Source: Eubacterium ruminantium
GTDB taxonomy: Bacteria; Bacillota; Clostridia; Lachnospirales; Lachnospiraceae
Direction of reading: 5' to 3'
Assembly: GCA_900108205.1 (NCBI GenBank)
Contig: FNUU01000001.1
Span: forward strand, 668,673-732,672
DNA: 64,000 nucleotides
Under the pieces are notes generated by a model. It saw only the letters and a program-made list of their open reading frames with translations. It ran no database searches and was not told the DNA's origin. Shown here one piece after another: positions 44,670 through 54,675 of the stretch (its first letter is position 1; the number at the start of each line of letters is the position of its first letter). The position numbers and the translations under genes are program-made.

Positions 44670-45767
44670 CTATATGCCATTTTTTTCATCAAATTTTGCC
44701 TGCTGTGAACGAATAAGCTCCTCATCTTCAAAATAGTTGATTTTCATAGCTTCTCTTACTTCTGAAAGAGTTTTTGCCGCTTCTTCTCTTGCTGCTTCCG
44801 TACCCTTCTTCAGTATCTCATATATAGCCGGAATATCTTTCTCGAGCTCTTTTCTTCTTGCTCTTATCGGATCAAGCTCTCTGTTGATAATATTAAGAAG
44901 AAGCTTCTTACACTTAACATCTCCGAGACCACCTCTCTTATAATGCTCCTTCATTTCCTCAAGATTATTATATTCAGGAGCAAAGTCTGCAAAATCAGAA
45001 TCCTTTGCAAATGCATCCAGATATGTAAATACTGCATTTCCCTCAACCTTTCCCGGATCACTTACCTGAATGTGAGTCGGATCGGTGTACATACTCATAA
45101 CCTTTGTCTTTACTTCATCCGGAGTATCAGAAAGATATATGCAGTTTCCAAGAGACTTACTCATTTTCGCCTTACCATCTGTTCCCGGAAGTCTTGAACA
45201 TACTGAGTTCTCAGGAATAAGAGCCTGCGGCTCAACAAGTACTTCACCATAAGTTGCATTGAACTTACGAACGATCTCTCGCGCCTGCTCGATCATCGGA
45301 AGCTGATCTTCGCCTACAGGTACTACAGTTGCTTTAAAAGCTGTAATATCTGATGTCTGGCTGACAGGATATGTGAAGAATCCCGCAGGAATACTGGCCT
45401 CAAAATTTCTCATCTGGATCTCAGCCTTGACTGTTGGGTTTCTTTCCAGACGTGATACAGTAACAAGATTCATATAATAAAATGTAAGCTCTGTCAGCTC
45501 TGTAATTGCTGACTGAATAAATATGTTAACCTTTGATGGATCAAGACCACATGAAAGATAATCAAGTGCAACCTCAATGATATTGTCGCGAATCTTTCCC
45601 GGATTGTCAAAATTATCTGTAAGTGCCTGAGCATCCGCAATCATTATAAATATCTTATCAAATTCTCCACTATTCTGAAGTTCCACACGTCTTCTGAGGG
45701 AACCAACATAATGACCAAGATGAAGCCTTCCTGTAGGTCTGTCACCTGTCAAAATTATCTTACTCAT
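44670..45767 (-). CDS. trpS: Tryptophanyl-tRNA synthetase
   Basis: 365 residues, class Ic synthetase: [18 protein letters not shown] (HIGH motif), [16 protein letters not shown], and KMSKSLGN (KMSKS motif). It charges tRNA-Trp. The form with [13 protein letters not shown] and length above 350 is the second TrpS type common in Clostridia, so another trpS may exist elsewhere. The leader is about 110 nt, with a CAGAC..GTCTG hairpin but no room for a full T-box. Confidence 0.95.
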   Translation of the reverse strand: MSKIILTGDRPTGRLHLGHYVGSLRRRVELQNSGEFDKIFIMIADAQALTDNFDNPGKIRDNIIEVALDYLSCGLDPSKVNIFIQSAITELTELTFYYMNLVTVSRLERNPTVKAEIQMRNFEASIPAGFFTYPVSQTSDITAFKATVVPVGEDQLPMIEQAREIVRKFNATYGEVLVEPQALIPENSVCSRLPGTDGKAKMSKSLGNCIYLSDTPDEVKTKVMSMYTDPTHIQVSDPGKVEGNAVFTYLDAFAKDSDFADFAPEYNNLEEMKEHYKRGGLGDVKCKKLLLNIINRELDPIRARRKELEKDIPAIYEILKKGTEAAREEAAKTLSEVREAMKINYFEDEELIRSQQAKFDEKNGI

Positions 45768-45877
45768 GAGTCTTCCTCCACTTATCTTTATTTCTATCCC
45801 ATCGGGATATATTTACTCTTTTTTGATATACAGACAAAATCATTATGTCTTTTTGTGTCTGAAAATACCATGCAAAT

Positions 45878-45906
45878 ATATTAAATTTTTAAATAGAAAA
45901 TGTCAA
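45878..45906 (-). promoter_or_regulatory. Promoter of trpS
   Basis: Minus strand TTGACA (45906-45901), 17-bp spacer, TAATAT (45883-45878). Confidence 0.65.
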
Positions 45907-45961
45907 CCATAATATACATGCGCAGGCTTCTGTATAAACTATAATAAACTTGCACTGATTT

Positions 45962-45990
45962 TTGACATATGTCCCGTTTTGCTATATATT
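45962..45990 (+). promoter_or_regulatory. Promoter of the lipase-like hydrolase
   Basis: TTGACA (45962-45967), 17-bp spacer, TATATT (45985-45990). The leader of about 140 nt contains TGATCA-N8-TGATCA and AAAACT/AGTTTT hairpins. Confidence 0.65.
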
Positions 45991-46137
45991 CTAACTTATA
46001 AGACTGATCATCATTTTATGATCAGAAATAAAACTGTAATAGTTTTATATTTTCTGATACAAGCATCTTTATATATTTATGGGGGGCATAATAACCAGTT
46101 TTTTTACACACTATACGTTATATGGGAGGGCAGCAAA

Positions 46138-47085
46138 ATGAAAAAAATCCTTTTTGAATCATCCAACAAGCACACAAAGATCCATGCCTATGTCTGGGAA
46201 CCTGAAGGCGAACCTGTAGGTGTTATACAGCTTATCCACGGTATGCAGGAACATATGGGAAGATATACTGACTTTGCTCAGTATCTTGCCGGCAAAGGTT
46301 TTGTCGTAGTAGGACATGATCAGCTCGGTCACGGAAAAACTGCAGTTACTGAAGATCAGCTGGGCTTCATCAGTAAAGAACATCCTTCAGATACTCTTAT
46401 TATGGATATACATCGCCTCAGGAAAGGAACCATGAAGAAGTATCCTATGCTTCCTTATTTCATTTTCGGACACAGTATGGGGTCATATCTTCTCAGAAAA
46501 TATATTTCCAAATTTGGCTATGGTCTTGCAGGTGTCATAATCTGCGGTACCGGAAATGAAAATCCCGCCAAGGCAAAAGCAGGCCTTGCTCTTATTGGTG
46601 CTCTCACAAAAAAATACGGCCAATATCATAGAAGCAAATTCATTACCGAAACTTTATTCTCCGGACCATACTCAGAATTTGATATGACCGGAAATGATCC
46701 GGAAAACAGCTGGCTTACCAAGGACACCGAAATCGTCGCTAAATATTATAATGATCCGCTGTGTAAAACCATATTTACCTTAAATGGTTATAACGCACTT
46801 ATTTCAACTGTTATCTATGACTGCTCACCGGCTGCCTATAAAAAGGTTCCACAGGATCTTCCGATACTTATTGTATCCGGTGACAGGGATCCTGTCGGAA
46901 ATTTCGGAAAAGGCCCGACAAAGGTATATGAGAACTATCTTAAGGCCGATATTTCCGACGTCACCTTAAGACTCTTTAATGACGACAGACATGAGATACT
47001 GAACGAACTGGACAGAGCAGATGTTTACAGCTACATATATGGATGGATTGAAGATCGTCTTATATCTGATACTATGGGATTATAA
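46138..47085 (+). CDS. Alpha/beta hydrolase, monoacylglycerol lipase-like (lysophospholipase type)
   Basis: 315 residues from the ATG at 46138 with GGGAGGG 6-8 nt upstream; 53 upstream codons are open but have no such site. Serine hydrolase motifs: oxyanion region QLIHGMQEHMGRY, DQLGHGKT, nucleophile Ser113 in IFGHSMGSYLLRKY, Asp in SGDRDPVGNFGKG and catalytic His in DDRHEILNE. This is the Hydrolase_4 / PldB-like branch acting on monoacylglycerols or lysophospholipids, probably in the cytoplasm as there is no signal peptide. It is monocistronic. Confidence 0.9.
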   Translation: MKKILFESSNKHTKIHAYVWEPEGEPVGVIQLIHGMQEHMGRYTDFAQYLAGKGFVVVGHDQLGHGKTAVTEDQLGFISKEHPSDTLIMDIHRLRKGTMKKYPMLPYFIFGHSMGSYLLRKYISKFGYGLAGVIICGTGNENPAKAKAGLALIGALTKKYGQYHRSKFITETLFSGPYSEFDMTGNDPENSWLTKDTEIVAKYYNDPLCKTIFTLNGYNALISTVIYDCSPAAYKKVPQDLPILIVSGDRDPVGNFGKGPTKVYENYLKADISDVTLRLFNDDRHEILNELDRADVYSYIYGWIEDRLISDTMGL

Positions 47086-47106
47086 GATAAATAAATTCAC
47101 CGGAAC

Positions 47107-47140
47107 AAACAGGCGGGAGTTACTTCGCTCCCGCCTGTTT
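47107..47140 (+). terminator. Terminator of the lipase-like gene
   Basis: 13-bp stem AAACAGGCGGGAG/CTCCCGCCTGTTT with an 8-nt loop and a T-tract; 22 bp after the stop. Confidence 0.9.
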
Positions 47141-47176
47141 TTGTTCTTATTATGTTGTTGAAATTATCCGGTTTTT

Positions 47177-49012
47177 TCAGGATGCCTGTTCAAACTGGCT
47201 GTTATACAGATCTGCATAGAATCCATTTTTAGCGATCAGTTCTTCATGATTTCCGGTCTCTATAATATCACCGTCCTTCATTACCAGAATAAGATCTGCA
47301 TTTTTAATAGTTGAAAGTCTGTGGGCTATAACAAAGGAAGTTCTGCCCTTTGTCAGCTTATCCATAGCCTTTTGAACTGCAGCCTCTGTTCTTGTATCCA
47401 CCGAGCTTGTTGCTTCATCCAGTATCAGCAGAGGCGCATTTTCTATCATGGCTCTTGCTATTGTAACCAGCTGCTTCTGTCCCGCTGAAAGAGCGGTTTT
47501 TTCATTAAGAACTGTATCATATCCCTTTGGAAGCGAACGTACAAAATGATGAAGTCCGACTCTCTTGCATACTGTATCAAGCTCTTCATCTGTTACGCCT
47601 TCTTTTGAATATGCGAGGTTATCTCTGAGAGTTCCTTCAAATATCCACGTATCCTGAAGTACCATACAGAAAAGACTATGAACATTTTCTCTCGTAAGAC
47701 TCTTTGTAGATATATTATCTATTAAAATATCTCCTGCATCCGTCTCGTAGAATCTCATAAGCAGATTAACAATTGTTGTTTTTCCGGCTCCTGTAGGACC
47801 TACTATAGCTATCTTCTGACCACTCTTTGCTGTGGCGCTGAAATTCTTGATGATTGTCTTATCCGGTGAATATCCGAATTTAACATTTCTGAATTCAACA
47901 TCACCCTTAACCTCGGAAGGAAGAAGTTTTACGGTCTTTCCTTCTTCATTTTCCATCTCTTCTTCTCCAAGGAATTCAAATACTCTCTCACTGGCAGCAA
48001 GGGTAGACTGAAGACTTGTTGAAACCTGTGCCATCTGCGAAAGCGGCTGTGTAAAGAGTCTGATATATATCATAAATGATACAATGGTTCCGAATCCAAT
48101 ACTGCCCTTCTCAACAAGCACTGCTCCAAGAACGCATACTATTACATAACCGAGATTACCGATGAAGCCCATCATAGGCATCATGAGCCCTGAATAAAAC
48201 TGACTCTTCCATGCACTGTTATAAAGCTTTGTATTCATCTCATCGAAGGTCTTTTCTGCTGCGGCTTCTCCATTATAGGCCTTAACCACATCATGACCGG
48301 AATATATCTCTTCAATGTGTCCGTCAAGCGCACCAAGCTGTACCTGCTGTGCAACGAAATGCTTCTGTGAACGCTTCATGATAGTCATCATTATTATGAA
48401 ACCCAGAATAGCAGATGCGATTGCTGACAGAGCCATTATGACATTTGTAATAAACATCATAATAAGTGCGCCGAAGAAAAGGGTTACTGACGATATAAGC
48501 TGTCCGATACTCTGGTTGAGTGTCTGTCCAATAGTATCTACATCATTTGTGACTCTGGAAAGGACATCTCCAAAGCTTGTCTTATCAAAGTATTTAAGCG
48601 GAACGCGATTGATCTTTGTTGATATTTCACGACGAAGAGACTTTGTAACCCTCTGGGTAACGGTGGCCATAATAAAGCTCTGAACGTATCCAAATATAAA
48701 GCTCAGAACATAGAGGATAAGCATCAGCATGCAAATGCTCTTTATCCTTCCGAGATTCATGGTTCCAAACAGTCCTTCTGTAATCTCATTTACAATATCT
48801 GAAAGCTTGTCAGGACCGATAACTGCGATTACAGAGCCTGCGGCTCCCATAATAAGCGAAACAACCACCCATGGTATATACTTATGCATGAAAGCATAAA
48901 GCTTTCTGAAAGCTTCGCCGCTATTCTTCGCTTTTTGCGGAGGCATTCCCGGTCCGCCATGAGGTCCATGTGGTCCTCTTGGTCCACGCGGTTTATTCAT
49001 ATTATCTGGCAT
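47177..49012 (-). CDS. ABC exporter, canonical-site half of a heterodimer
   Basis: 611 residues. An N-terminal His/Gly/Pro-rich stretch (GPRGPHGPHGGPGMPP) precedes six membrane helices. The ATPase domain has Walker A GPTGAGKTT, Walker B LLILDEATSSVD with the catalytic Glu, and H-loop AHRLST. Its signature is LSAGQKQL, not LSGGQ. The partner encoded upstream (49002-50795, 11-bp overlap) has a degenerate Walker B Glu. This split of defects is typical of heterodimeric multidrug exporters (TM287/288, LmrCD), which have one active and one degenerate ATP site. The substrate is likely a drug or lipid. Confidence 0.92.
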   Translation of the reverse strand: MPDNMNKPRGPRGPHGPHGGPGMPPQKAKNSGEAFRKLYAFMHKYIPWVVVSLIMGAAGSVIAVIGPDKLSDIVNEITEGLFGTMNLGRIKSICMLMLILYVLSFIFGYVQSFIMATVTQRVTKSLRREISTKINRVPLKYFDKTSFGDVLSRVTNDVDTIGQTLNQSIGQLISSVTLFFGALIMMFITNVIMALSAIASAILGFIIMMTIMKRSQKHFVAQQVQLGALDGHIEEIYSGHDVVKAYNGEAAAEKTFDEMNTKLYNSAWKSQFYSGLMMPMMGFIGNLGYVIVCVLGAVLVEKGSIGFGTIVSFMIYIRLFTQPLSQMAQVSTSLQSTLAASERVFEFLGEEEMENEEGKTVKLLPSEVKGDVEFRNVKFGYSPDKTIIKNFSATAKSGQKIAIVGPTGAGKTTIVNLLMRFYETDAGDILIDNISTKSLTRENVHSLFCMVLQDTWIFEGTLRDNLAYSKEGVTDEELDTVCKRVGLHHFVRSLPKGYDTVLNEKTALSAGQKQLVTIARAMIENAPLLILDEATSSVDTRTEAAVQKAMDKLTKGRTSFVIAHRLSTIKNADLILVMKDGDIIETGNHEELIAKNGFYADLYNSQFEQAS

Positions 49013-50795
49013 CTTCCAATTCCTCCTTCGAAAGCTGTGAATATGCTATCTCCTGGTATGCAGGACAATTCTCCATAAGATCCTTATGTTTACCGATTCC
49101 TGCGATACAACCATCCTCGAGAACGATTATCTTATCAGCATCTCTTATGGTTCCGATCCTCTGTGCCACTATAAGCTTTGTAGCATCTCCGGTCTTCTCC
49201 TTAAGAGTCTTTCTGAGTTCCTTATCTGTTCTGTAATCCAGCGCAGAAAATGAATCATCAAATATATATATTTCCGGCCTCTTATAAATTGCTCTCGCAA
49301 TTGAGAGTCTCTGTCTTTGTCCTCCGGAAACATTAGTTCCTCCCTGAGAGATAGCCGCCTTATTTCCGTCCTGCATCTGACTTACAAATTCCGTTGCCTG
49401 TGCAATGCTGAGGGCCTCATCGAGATTTTTTTCACTGATCTCGCCATCAGTATAAGCAACATTTGATGCGACTGTTCCGGAAAACATCGTGGCCTTCTGC
49501 GCAACATATCCGATCTTTGATCTCAGGACATGAAGATCATAATCCTTAACATTTATTCCATCAACATATATGCCGCCTTCTCTTGCGTCAAAAAATCTTG
49601 GTATAAGATTTATGAGTGAGCTCTTTCCTGAAGCTGTTGCACCAATAAATGCAATTGTTTCACCCTGTTTGGCTGTAAATGAAATGTCATGAAGCACATC
49701 ATCGCCGCCATCAGGATATCTGAAGGAAACATTTCTGAATTCAACAGTTCCCTCGAGCCCCGGAACACCGTCCTTAACCTCTCCGCTGAGTATACTTACA
49801 TCAGTATCAATAACCTCATTTATACGCTTAACAGAAACCAAAACTCTCGGAAGAATAACAAACATGATACTGAGAAGCATAAATGACATTACTATCTGTA
49901 TGGCGTATGAAGAAAAAACAACCATATCCGAGAAAATATCCAGTCTCTCTGAATATCCGTCCGGATTCGGAATACCGGAAGCATCTGTCAGATTTACATT
50001 TTTAATAAGATATGCACCGATCCAATATATTGCAAGAGAAATACCTGACATTATAATAGTCATGGTCGGACCGATAATGGCCATAACTCGTCCGGTGAAG
50101 AGGTGGGTCTTAGTCAGTTCATCATTTACCTCTTCAAATTTATTTTCCTGGAAATCCTCAGCATTATAAGCTCTTACAACTCTTATACCTATAAGATTTT
50201 CTCTTGTAACTCTGTTGATGTCATCCGTAAGTGTCTGTATCTTCCTGAATCTCGGCAGACATACAACAACTGTGCAGAGGAACATGATAAGTATCATTAA
50301 TACTGAGGCAGCAACTACAAAGGACCACTGCCACTGCTTGTTTGAGATCTTTGTGATTGCCCATACCATAAGGATCGGAGCTCTTATAAGAGCCTGAAGT
50401 CCGATAGCAATAAGCATCTGAACCTGGGTTATATCATTTGTGGTTCTTGTTATAAGGCTTGATGTAGAGAATCTGCCGATTTCTTCATTATTGAAGGTCA
50501 TTACCTTCTTGAAGACCTTTTCACGAAGGGTCATGGAAAGTCCCGCTGCAACCTGAGCAGCAAAGTATCCCGTAAAAACCGAAGCAACCATGCTGAGCAA
50601 AGCACACAGAAGCATTATTCCTCCGTTCTTCAGGATCTCACCCATCTTTGAGCCTTCTGTTTCCACCAGACGCGTGATCTTATTCATATAATCAGGCATC
50701 TTAAGTTCCAGCCAGACCTGTACCACAACAAAGGCGATACAGAAAATGACCATAAGCACTTCCTTTTTACTGAGTTTCTTTAATAGTTTAAACAT
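49002..50795 (-). CDS. ABC exporter, degenerate-site half of a heterodimer
   Basis: 597 residues. Six membrane helices from residue 12 on, then an ATPase domain with Walker A GATASGKSS, signature VSGGQRQRLS, and Walker B IYIFDDSFSALD in which the catalytic Glu is Asp; the H-loop His is replaced by Gln (VAQRIGT). With the canonical partner downstream this makes an asymmetric exporter. First gene of a two-gene operon. An A/T-rich promoter with TATAAT near 50850 probably drives it. Confidence 0.92.
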   Translation of the reverse strand: MFKLLKKLSKKEVLMVIFCIAFVVVQVWLELKMPDYMNKITRLVETEGSKMGEILKNGGIMLLCALLSMVASVFTGYFAAQVAAGLSMTLREKVFKKVMTFNNEEIGRFSTSSLITRTTNDITQVQMLIAIGLQALIRAPILMVWAITKISNKQWQWSFVVAASVLMILIMFLCTVVVCLPRFRKIQTLTDDINRVTRENLIGIRVVRAYNAEDFQENKFEEVNDELTKTHLFTGRVMAIIGPTMTIIMSGISLAIYWIGAYLIKNVNLTDASGIPNPDGYSERLDIFSDMVVFSSYAIQIVMSFMLLSIMFVILPRVLVSVKRINEVIDTDVSILSGEVKDGVPGLEGTVEFRNVSFRYPDGGDDVLHDISFTAKQGETIAFIGATASGKSSLINLIPRFFDAREGGIYVDGINVKDYDLHVLRSKIGYVAQKATMFSGTVASNVAYTDGEISEKNLDEALSIAQATEFVSQMQDGNKAAISQGGTNVSGGQRQRLSIARAIYKRPEIYIFDDSFSALDYRTDKELRKTLKEKTGDATKLIVAQRIGTIRDADKIIVLEDGCIAGIGKHKDLMENCPAYQEIAYSQLSKEELEDAR

Positions 50796-50964
50796 CCTGT
50801 TATATCCTTTTTATTATTTTGTTTTGTTTCTCCATATTTAACACATTATAATGTACAATAGAATCCTGCATATTTCAAACGAAATATATGTGAAAACCAA
50901 CCATTGATATATAATTTAGACCGCTATGATAATGCCTCATGGCTGCCGTGTCACATATATAAAA

Positions 50965-51002
50965 ATCCGGAAGACACAGCCAATTTCTGGCATCTCCCGG
51001 AT
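50965..51002 (-). terminator. Terminator after the EAL-domain gene
   Basis: Stem ATCCGG/CCGGAT with an inner GCCA/TGGC pairing and TTTTTATAT following on the minus strand, 31 bp after the EAL stop. Confidence 0.6.
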
Positions 51003-51032
51003 AATTATATGTCTTTCTGTATTATCTGTTTA

Positions 51033-52334
51033 CTATTTTACATCATCCTGATCAATTATAACAATATCACCCTTTGATGCAGCAACTATATCTCTTCTTA
51101 TCTTTTCAGGCTTAGGTTCCGGAACCGGAAGTTCATCCGGCTCAAGTTCTCTTATAACATCATAAAGGCTTATGGCAAGAACATCCTCAACCGCCGGGCT
51201 CTTGACAAAGATATTCGAAATCTTTACAAGTCTGTAGATTCCGTCTCCACCCTCCTGACGAAGTGTAAGCTCAACAAGCTCTTCGCCTCTCTTAAATGCT
51301 TCCATCTGTCCCTCAATGCTGAAGGTCTTCATATATAATTCCCTGTCATCCGGATGAATAGATTCAACACTGTTTGCAAGTCTCTCTGCAAGAGAATATA
51401 CAACCGGTCTGACTCCGGATCCAAAGTCATCGTACTGAGTTACATAGTAACTGTTCTTTGAAAGATTAAGGTATGTAACAGATTTATACTTTGAAAATAC
51501 CGCTGATACCAGAAGATCTGCTGCCATCTGAGGAGCCTCTGTAAGAAGAATATCCTCAACCTCTATATCAAGAAGATGATCCTTGAATTTTTCAATAAAT
51601 ACTGACTCCGGCATAGGTTTATCATAGATATAACCCTGGATGATCCTGCATCCGGCAGTCTTAAGATAATTCAGCATGTCCTGAGTCTCAATACCCTGTG
51701 CAACCGAACTGACATGCTTTTTATCCGCATAATCAAAAATCCCCTTCATTTCCTTCTGGAAATCCACATCATTTACATCTCTGTTGAACATGGTCCTGTC
51801 AATTTTCAGAACATCGAAATTCAGAGAAGCCAAATATTCCATCGACTGGCTTCCATTTCCAAAATCATCTATGGCAATTCTGAAGCCTGCGCTCTTAAAC
51901 TCATCCAGCATAACCTTGATAACATCAGGATTATCCAGAAATGTATTTTCAGCCACCTCAAGGATGATCAGCTTATGCGGGATATGATATGAATCAACGA
52001 TCTCGCAAAGACGGCTACATGTATTAACTTCATAAACATGTTTTCCGGAAAGATTTATTGATATCGGTATTTTAGGAATATTGTAATTATCAAGCTTGCT
52101 GAGGAAAAGACATGCTTCCTCGATCATGTACCAGTCAAGCTTAAGGATATCATTTGACATTTCCAGCTCAGGTATAAAGTAACCCGGCATGATAACATTT
52201 CCGTCACTCTCTATCCATCTGGCAAGAATCTCGACCGACCACATCTTGTTATTCATAACATCATACTGTGGCTGGAAAAAAGGAACAAATTCACGTCTCG
52301 CCATCGCGTCTCTAACTTCTTCTATAACACCCAT
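51033..52334 (-). CDS. EAL-domain protein with a C-terminal PAS-like domain, c-di-GMP phosphodiesterase or receptor
   Basis: 433 residues from the ATG at 52334 (AGGAGG 7 nt upstream). The EAL domain (about 1-245) keeps VEIL (EAL site), SINLSGKHV (Asn), EVAE, IDDFGNG, LKIDRTM and IIQGY, but the usual A-E-G-V-E motif reads VAQGIE, with Gln for the catalytic-region Glu. C-terminal residues 270-430 include VESIHPDDRELYMKTF and a terminal KISNIFVKSP strand, as in PAS/PAC folds. The Gln change may weaken or abolish c-di-GMP hydrolysis, making it a possible effector. No GGDEF domain is present. A consensus promoter lies 140 bp upstream. Confidence 0.88.
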   Translation of the reverse strand: MGVIEEVRDAMARREFVPFFQPQYDVMNNKMWSVEILARWIESDGNVIMPGYFIPELEMSNDILKLDWYMIEEACLFLSKLDNYNIPKIPISINLSGKHVYEVNTCSRLCEIVDSYHIPHKLIILEVAENTFLDNPDVIKVMLDEFKSAGFRIAIDDFGNGSQSMEYLASLNFDVLKIDRTMFNRDVNDVDFQKEMKGIFDYADKKHVSSVAQGIETQDMLNYLKTAGCRIIQGYIYDKPMPESVFIEKFKDHLLDIEVEDILLTEAPQMAADLLVSAVFSKYKSVTYLNLSKNSYYVTQYDDFGSGVRPVVYSLAERLANSVESIHPDDRELYMKTFSIEGQMEAFKRGEELVELTLRQEGGDGIYRLVKISNIFVKSPAVEDVLAISLYDVIRELEPDELPVPEPKPEKIRRDIVAASKGDIVIIDQDDVK

Positions 52335-52474
52335 TAATATACCTCCTGCCTTCATTTTATATAAGCATAGCCTACAAACAAAAATAACCCCATTTAAACA
52401 GTGTATAAATCCGTCTTAACCGGATTACTTACACCGACAGTCTAACCTGCAGTCAAACCACTTAATCGTTTTCT

Positions 52475-52503
52475 ATTATACATTTTTTTTTGATAATAAT
52501 CAA
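52475..52503 (-). promoter_or_regulatory. Promoter of the EAL gene
   Basis: Minus strand TTGATT (52503-52498), 17-bp spacer, TATAAT (52480-52475); leader of about 130 nt without a recognised riboswitch. Confidence 0.65.
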
Positions 52504-52524
52504 TAAAACAGTAAATTTTTTGTC

Positions 52525-52553
52525 TTGAAGGACTGATTATCATCTGTTAGAAT
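52525..52553 (+). promoter_or_regulatory. Promoter of the ABC-F gene
   Basis: TTGAAG (52525-52530), 17-bp spacer, TAGAAT (52548-52553). Divergent from the EAL promoter, with only 20 bp between the two -35 boxes. The leader is about 75 nt. Confidence 0.55.
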
Positions 52554-52632
52554 ACCTTGTGTTGGTCTGCCTCATTGTTTTAAAGGCCAGTTCAAATAGG
52601 GAATATTAATCTTAACAATACAGGAAAAAGAC

Positions 52633-54582
52633 ATGATACTTTCAATTCAGAATATTTCAAAATCATTTGGTCAGGACACAGTTCTAAAGAACATAAATTT
52701 CCAGATGGAGCCTCGCGAAAAGGTTGCTCTTATCGGCATTAACGGAGCAGGAAAGACTACTCTTCTTAAGATAATAATCGGTGAAGAAACCTCCGATTCC
52801 GGAAATGTTGTCATATCAAAGGATACAACCTTCGGCTATCTTTCTCAGCATCAGGATATCTCCTTCAATAATACTATTTACGCTGAAATGCGTGAAACAA
52901 AAAGACGAATCATTGATATGAAGGAGCGTATCAGAACCATTGAGCATGAAATGGTGGATAAAAACGGCGCCGAGCTTGAAAAGCTTCTTGAGGAATATAA
53001 TACCCTTACAACTGCATTTGACAGGGAAAATGGGTATGCCTATGAAAGCGAGATCACTGGTGTATTAAAAGGTCTTGGATTTACCGAAGCGGATTACGAC
53101 CGAAACATAAATACTCTCTCCGGCGGTCAGAAGATGCGTATTGCCCTTGGCAAGCTCCTTCTTGAAAAACCTGACATTCTTATACTTGACGAGCCTACAA
53201 ACCATTTGGATACAGATTCTGTTTCATGGCTTGAAGGTTTCCTCTCGGCTTATCCGGGAGCAGTTATCGTTGTCAGCCATGACAGATATTTTATTGATAA
53301 GGTTTCCACCAAGATCGTTGAGATAGATAATGGTGTATCCGCAGTTTATAAAGGTAATTATTCTTACTATGCTTCTGAGAAAGCCAAGATCAGAGCTGCC
53401 AGAGTTAAGGCATATCTCAATCAGCAGAAGGAGATACAGCATCAGGAAGAAGTTATCAGTAAGCTGAAGGAATTCAACCGTGAAAAATCCATAAAGCGTG
53501 CTGAAAGCCGTGAGAAGCTTCTCTCCAAGGTTGAACGACTTGAAAAGCCTGAGGAAATTTCAGCTGATATGAGACTTTCTCTTACTCCTGTCACAGAATC
53601 CGGAGAAGATGTTTTACTTGTTGAAGGTCTCAGTAAATCCTTTGGCGATAACTGCTTATTCAACGATATCTCTATTGATATCAAGAGAGGCGAGCACGTT
53701 GCACTTATAGGTGGAAACGGTACCGGAAAAACCACTATTCTTAAAATAATAAATCACATCTATAGACAGGACAGCGGTTCAGTTACTCTCGGTGCAAGAG
53801 TTAAGGTTGGATATTTCGATCAGGAGCATCATAATCTCGATCCTGAGAATACTATATTTGATGAAATATCAGATTCCTTTCCGGATCTCACAAATACAAA
53901 GATCAGAAATGTACTTGCAGCTTTCCTCTTTACCGGTGATGATGTATTCAAACAGATCAAGGATCTGTCAGGTGGCGAAAGAGGCCGGGTTTCTCTTGCG
54001 AAGCTTATGCTCTCTCCTGCAAATTTTCTGATACTGGATGAGCCTACCAACCATCTGGATATCCAGAGCAAGGAAATTCTTGAGGATGCACTTGCCGATT
54101 ATAAGGGTACTGTTTTCTTCGTCAGCCACGACAGATATTTTATCAATCGTATATCCACCAGAATATTGGAGCTGCGAAGCAAGGTTCTGACAAATTATAA
54201 GGGCAATTACGATTATTATACACTTCATAAGGATGAACTTTTCTCCCTTCAGCATCCGACCCGGGGTATACCAGCTGACACTGAAAATGTTCTCTTTAAA
54301 AAAGCCGCATCTCAGACAGATACCAAATCGGATTCCAAAGAGGAATTCCTTCGTTTCAAGGCTGAACAGGCTGCTATGAAGAAACGTGAAAATGAAATTA
54401 AGAAGCTGGAGGATAAGATATCCATTTTAGAAGAAAAGCTTGCTGAAATAAGTAAAATGATCGAAGATCCTGCAAATGCCACCAATTCGGCCAAGCTTAC
54501 CGAGCTTTCTACTGAACATGAAAAGGTAAATACAGAACTTGAAGAGCTGTTTCTCAGATGGACTGAACTTTCAGAGGGCTAA
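52633..54582 (+). CDS. ABC-F family ATPase (YdiF/Uup-like ribosome-associated)
   Basis: 649 residues with two ATPase domains and no membrane helices. Domain 1: GINGAGKTTLL, LSGGQKMRIA, LILDEPTNHLD. Domain 2: GGNGTGKTTIL, LSGGERGRVS, LILDEPTNHLDI. The linker between them (about 240-310: LNQQKEIQHQEE, KSIKRAESREKLL) is the P-site-tRNA-interacting motif region of ABC-F proteins. The C-terminal 90 residues form a coiled coil (MKKRENEIKKLEDKISILEE). Such proteins bind the ribosomal E site and relieve stalling; some protect against antibiotics, but housekeeping is more likely here. A family-B hairpin serves as its terminator. Confidence 0.93.
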   Translation: MILSIQNISKSFGQDTVLKNINFQMEPREKVALIGINGAGKTTLLKIIIGEETSDSGNVVISKDTTFGYLSQHQDISFNNTIYAEMRETKRRIIDMKERIRTIEHEMVDKNGAELEKLLEEYNTLTTAFDRENGYAYESEITGVLKGLGFTEADYDRNINTLSGGQKMRIALGKLLLEKPDILILDEPTNHLDTDSVSWLEGFLSAYPGAVIVVSHDRYFIDKVSTKIVEIDNGVSAVYKGNYSYYASEKAKIRAARVKAYLNQQKEIQHQEEVISKLKEFNREKSIKRAESREKLLSKVERLEKPEEISADMRLSLTPVTESGEDVLLVEGLSKSFGDNCLFNDISIDIKRGEHVALIGGNGTGKTTILKIINHIYRQDSGSVTLGARVKVGYFDQEHHNLDPENTIFDEISDSFPDLTNTKIRNVLAAFLFTGDDVFKQIKDLSGGERGRVSLAKLMLSPANFLILDEPTNHLDIQSKEILEDALADYKGTVFFVSHDRYFINRISTRILELRSKVLTNYKGNYDYYTLHKDELFSLQHPTRGIPADTENVLFKKAASQTDTKSDSKEEFLRFKAEQAAMKKRENEIKKLEDKISILEEKLAEISKMIEDPANATNSAKLTELSTEHEKVNTELEELFLRWTELSEG

Positions 54583-54589
54583 ATATAAC

Positions 54590-54646
54590 TAAACAATCAC
54601 GAGTGAAACGAGTAATTGTTTTTCCTGATTAATTACCGGAGGGACA
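54590..54646 (+). repeat. Repeat family B, partial copy with terminator hairpin
   Basis: On the plus strand AAACAATCACGAGTG..CGAGTAATTGTTTTTCC (54591-54624), then TGATTAATTACCGGAGGGA. Blocks match the minus strand of the copy at 57725-57826. The AAACAAT/ATTGTTT hairpin with its T-tract, 8 bp after the ABC-F stop, is probably that gene's terminator. Confidence 0.65.
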
Positions 54647-54675
54647 GCCATCCATACATTTAGTCAGCCAACACA

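Noticed and set aside
45768-45900. T-box leader for trpS
   Set aside because: The leader from the predicted promoter is only about 110 nt and lacks a recognisable T-box sequence or antiterminator/terminator pair.
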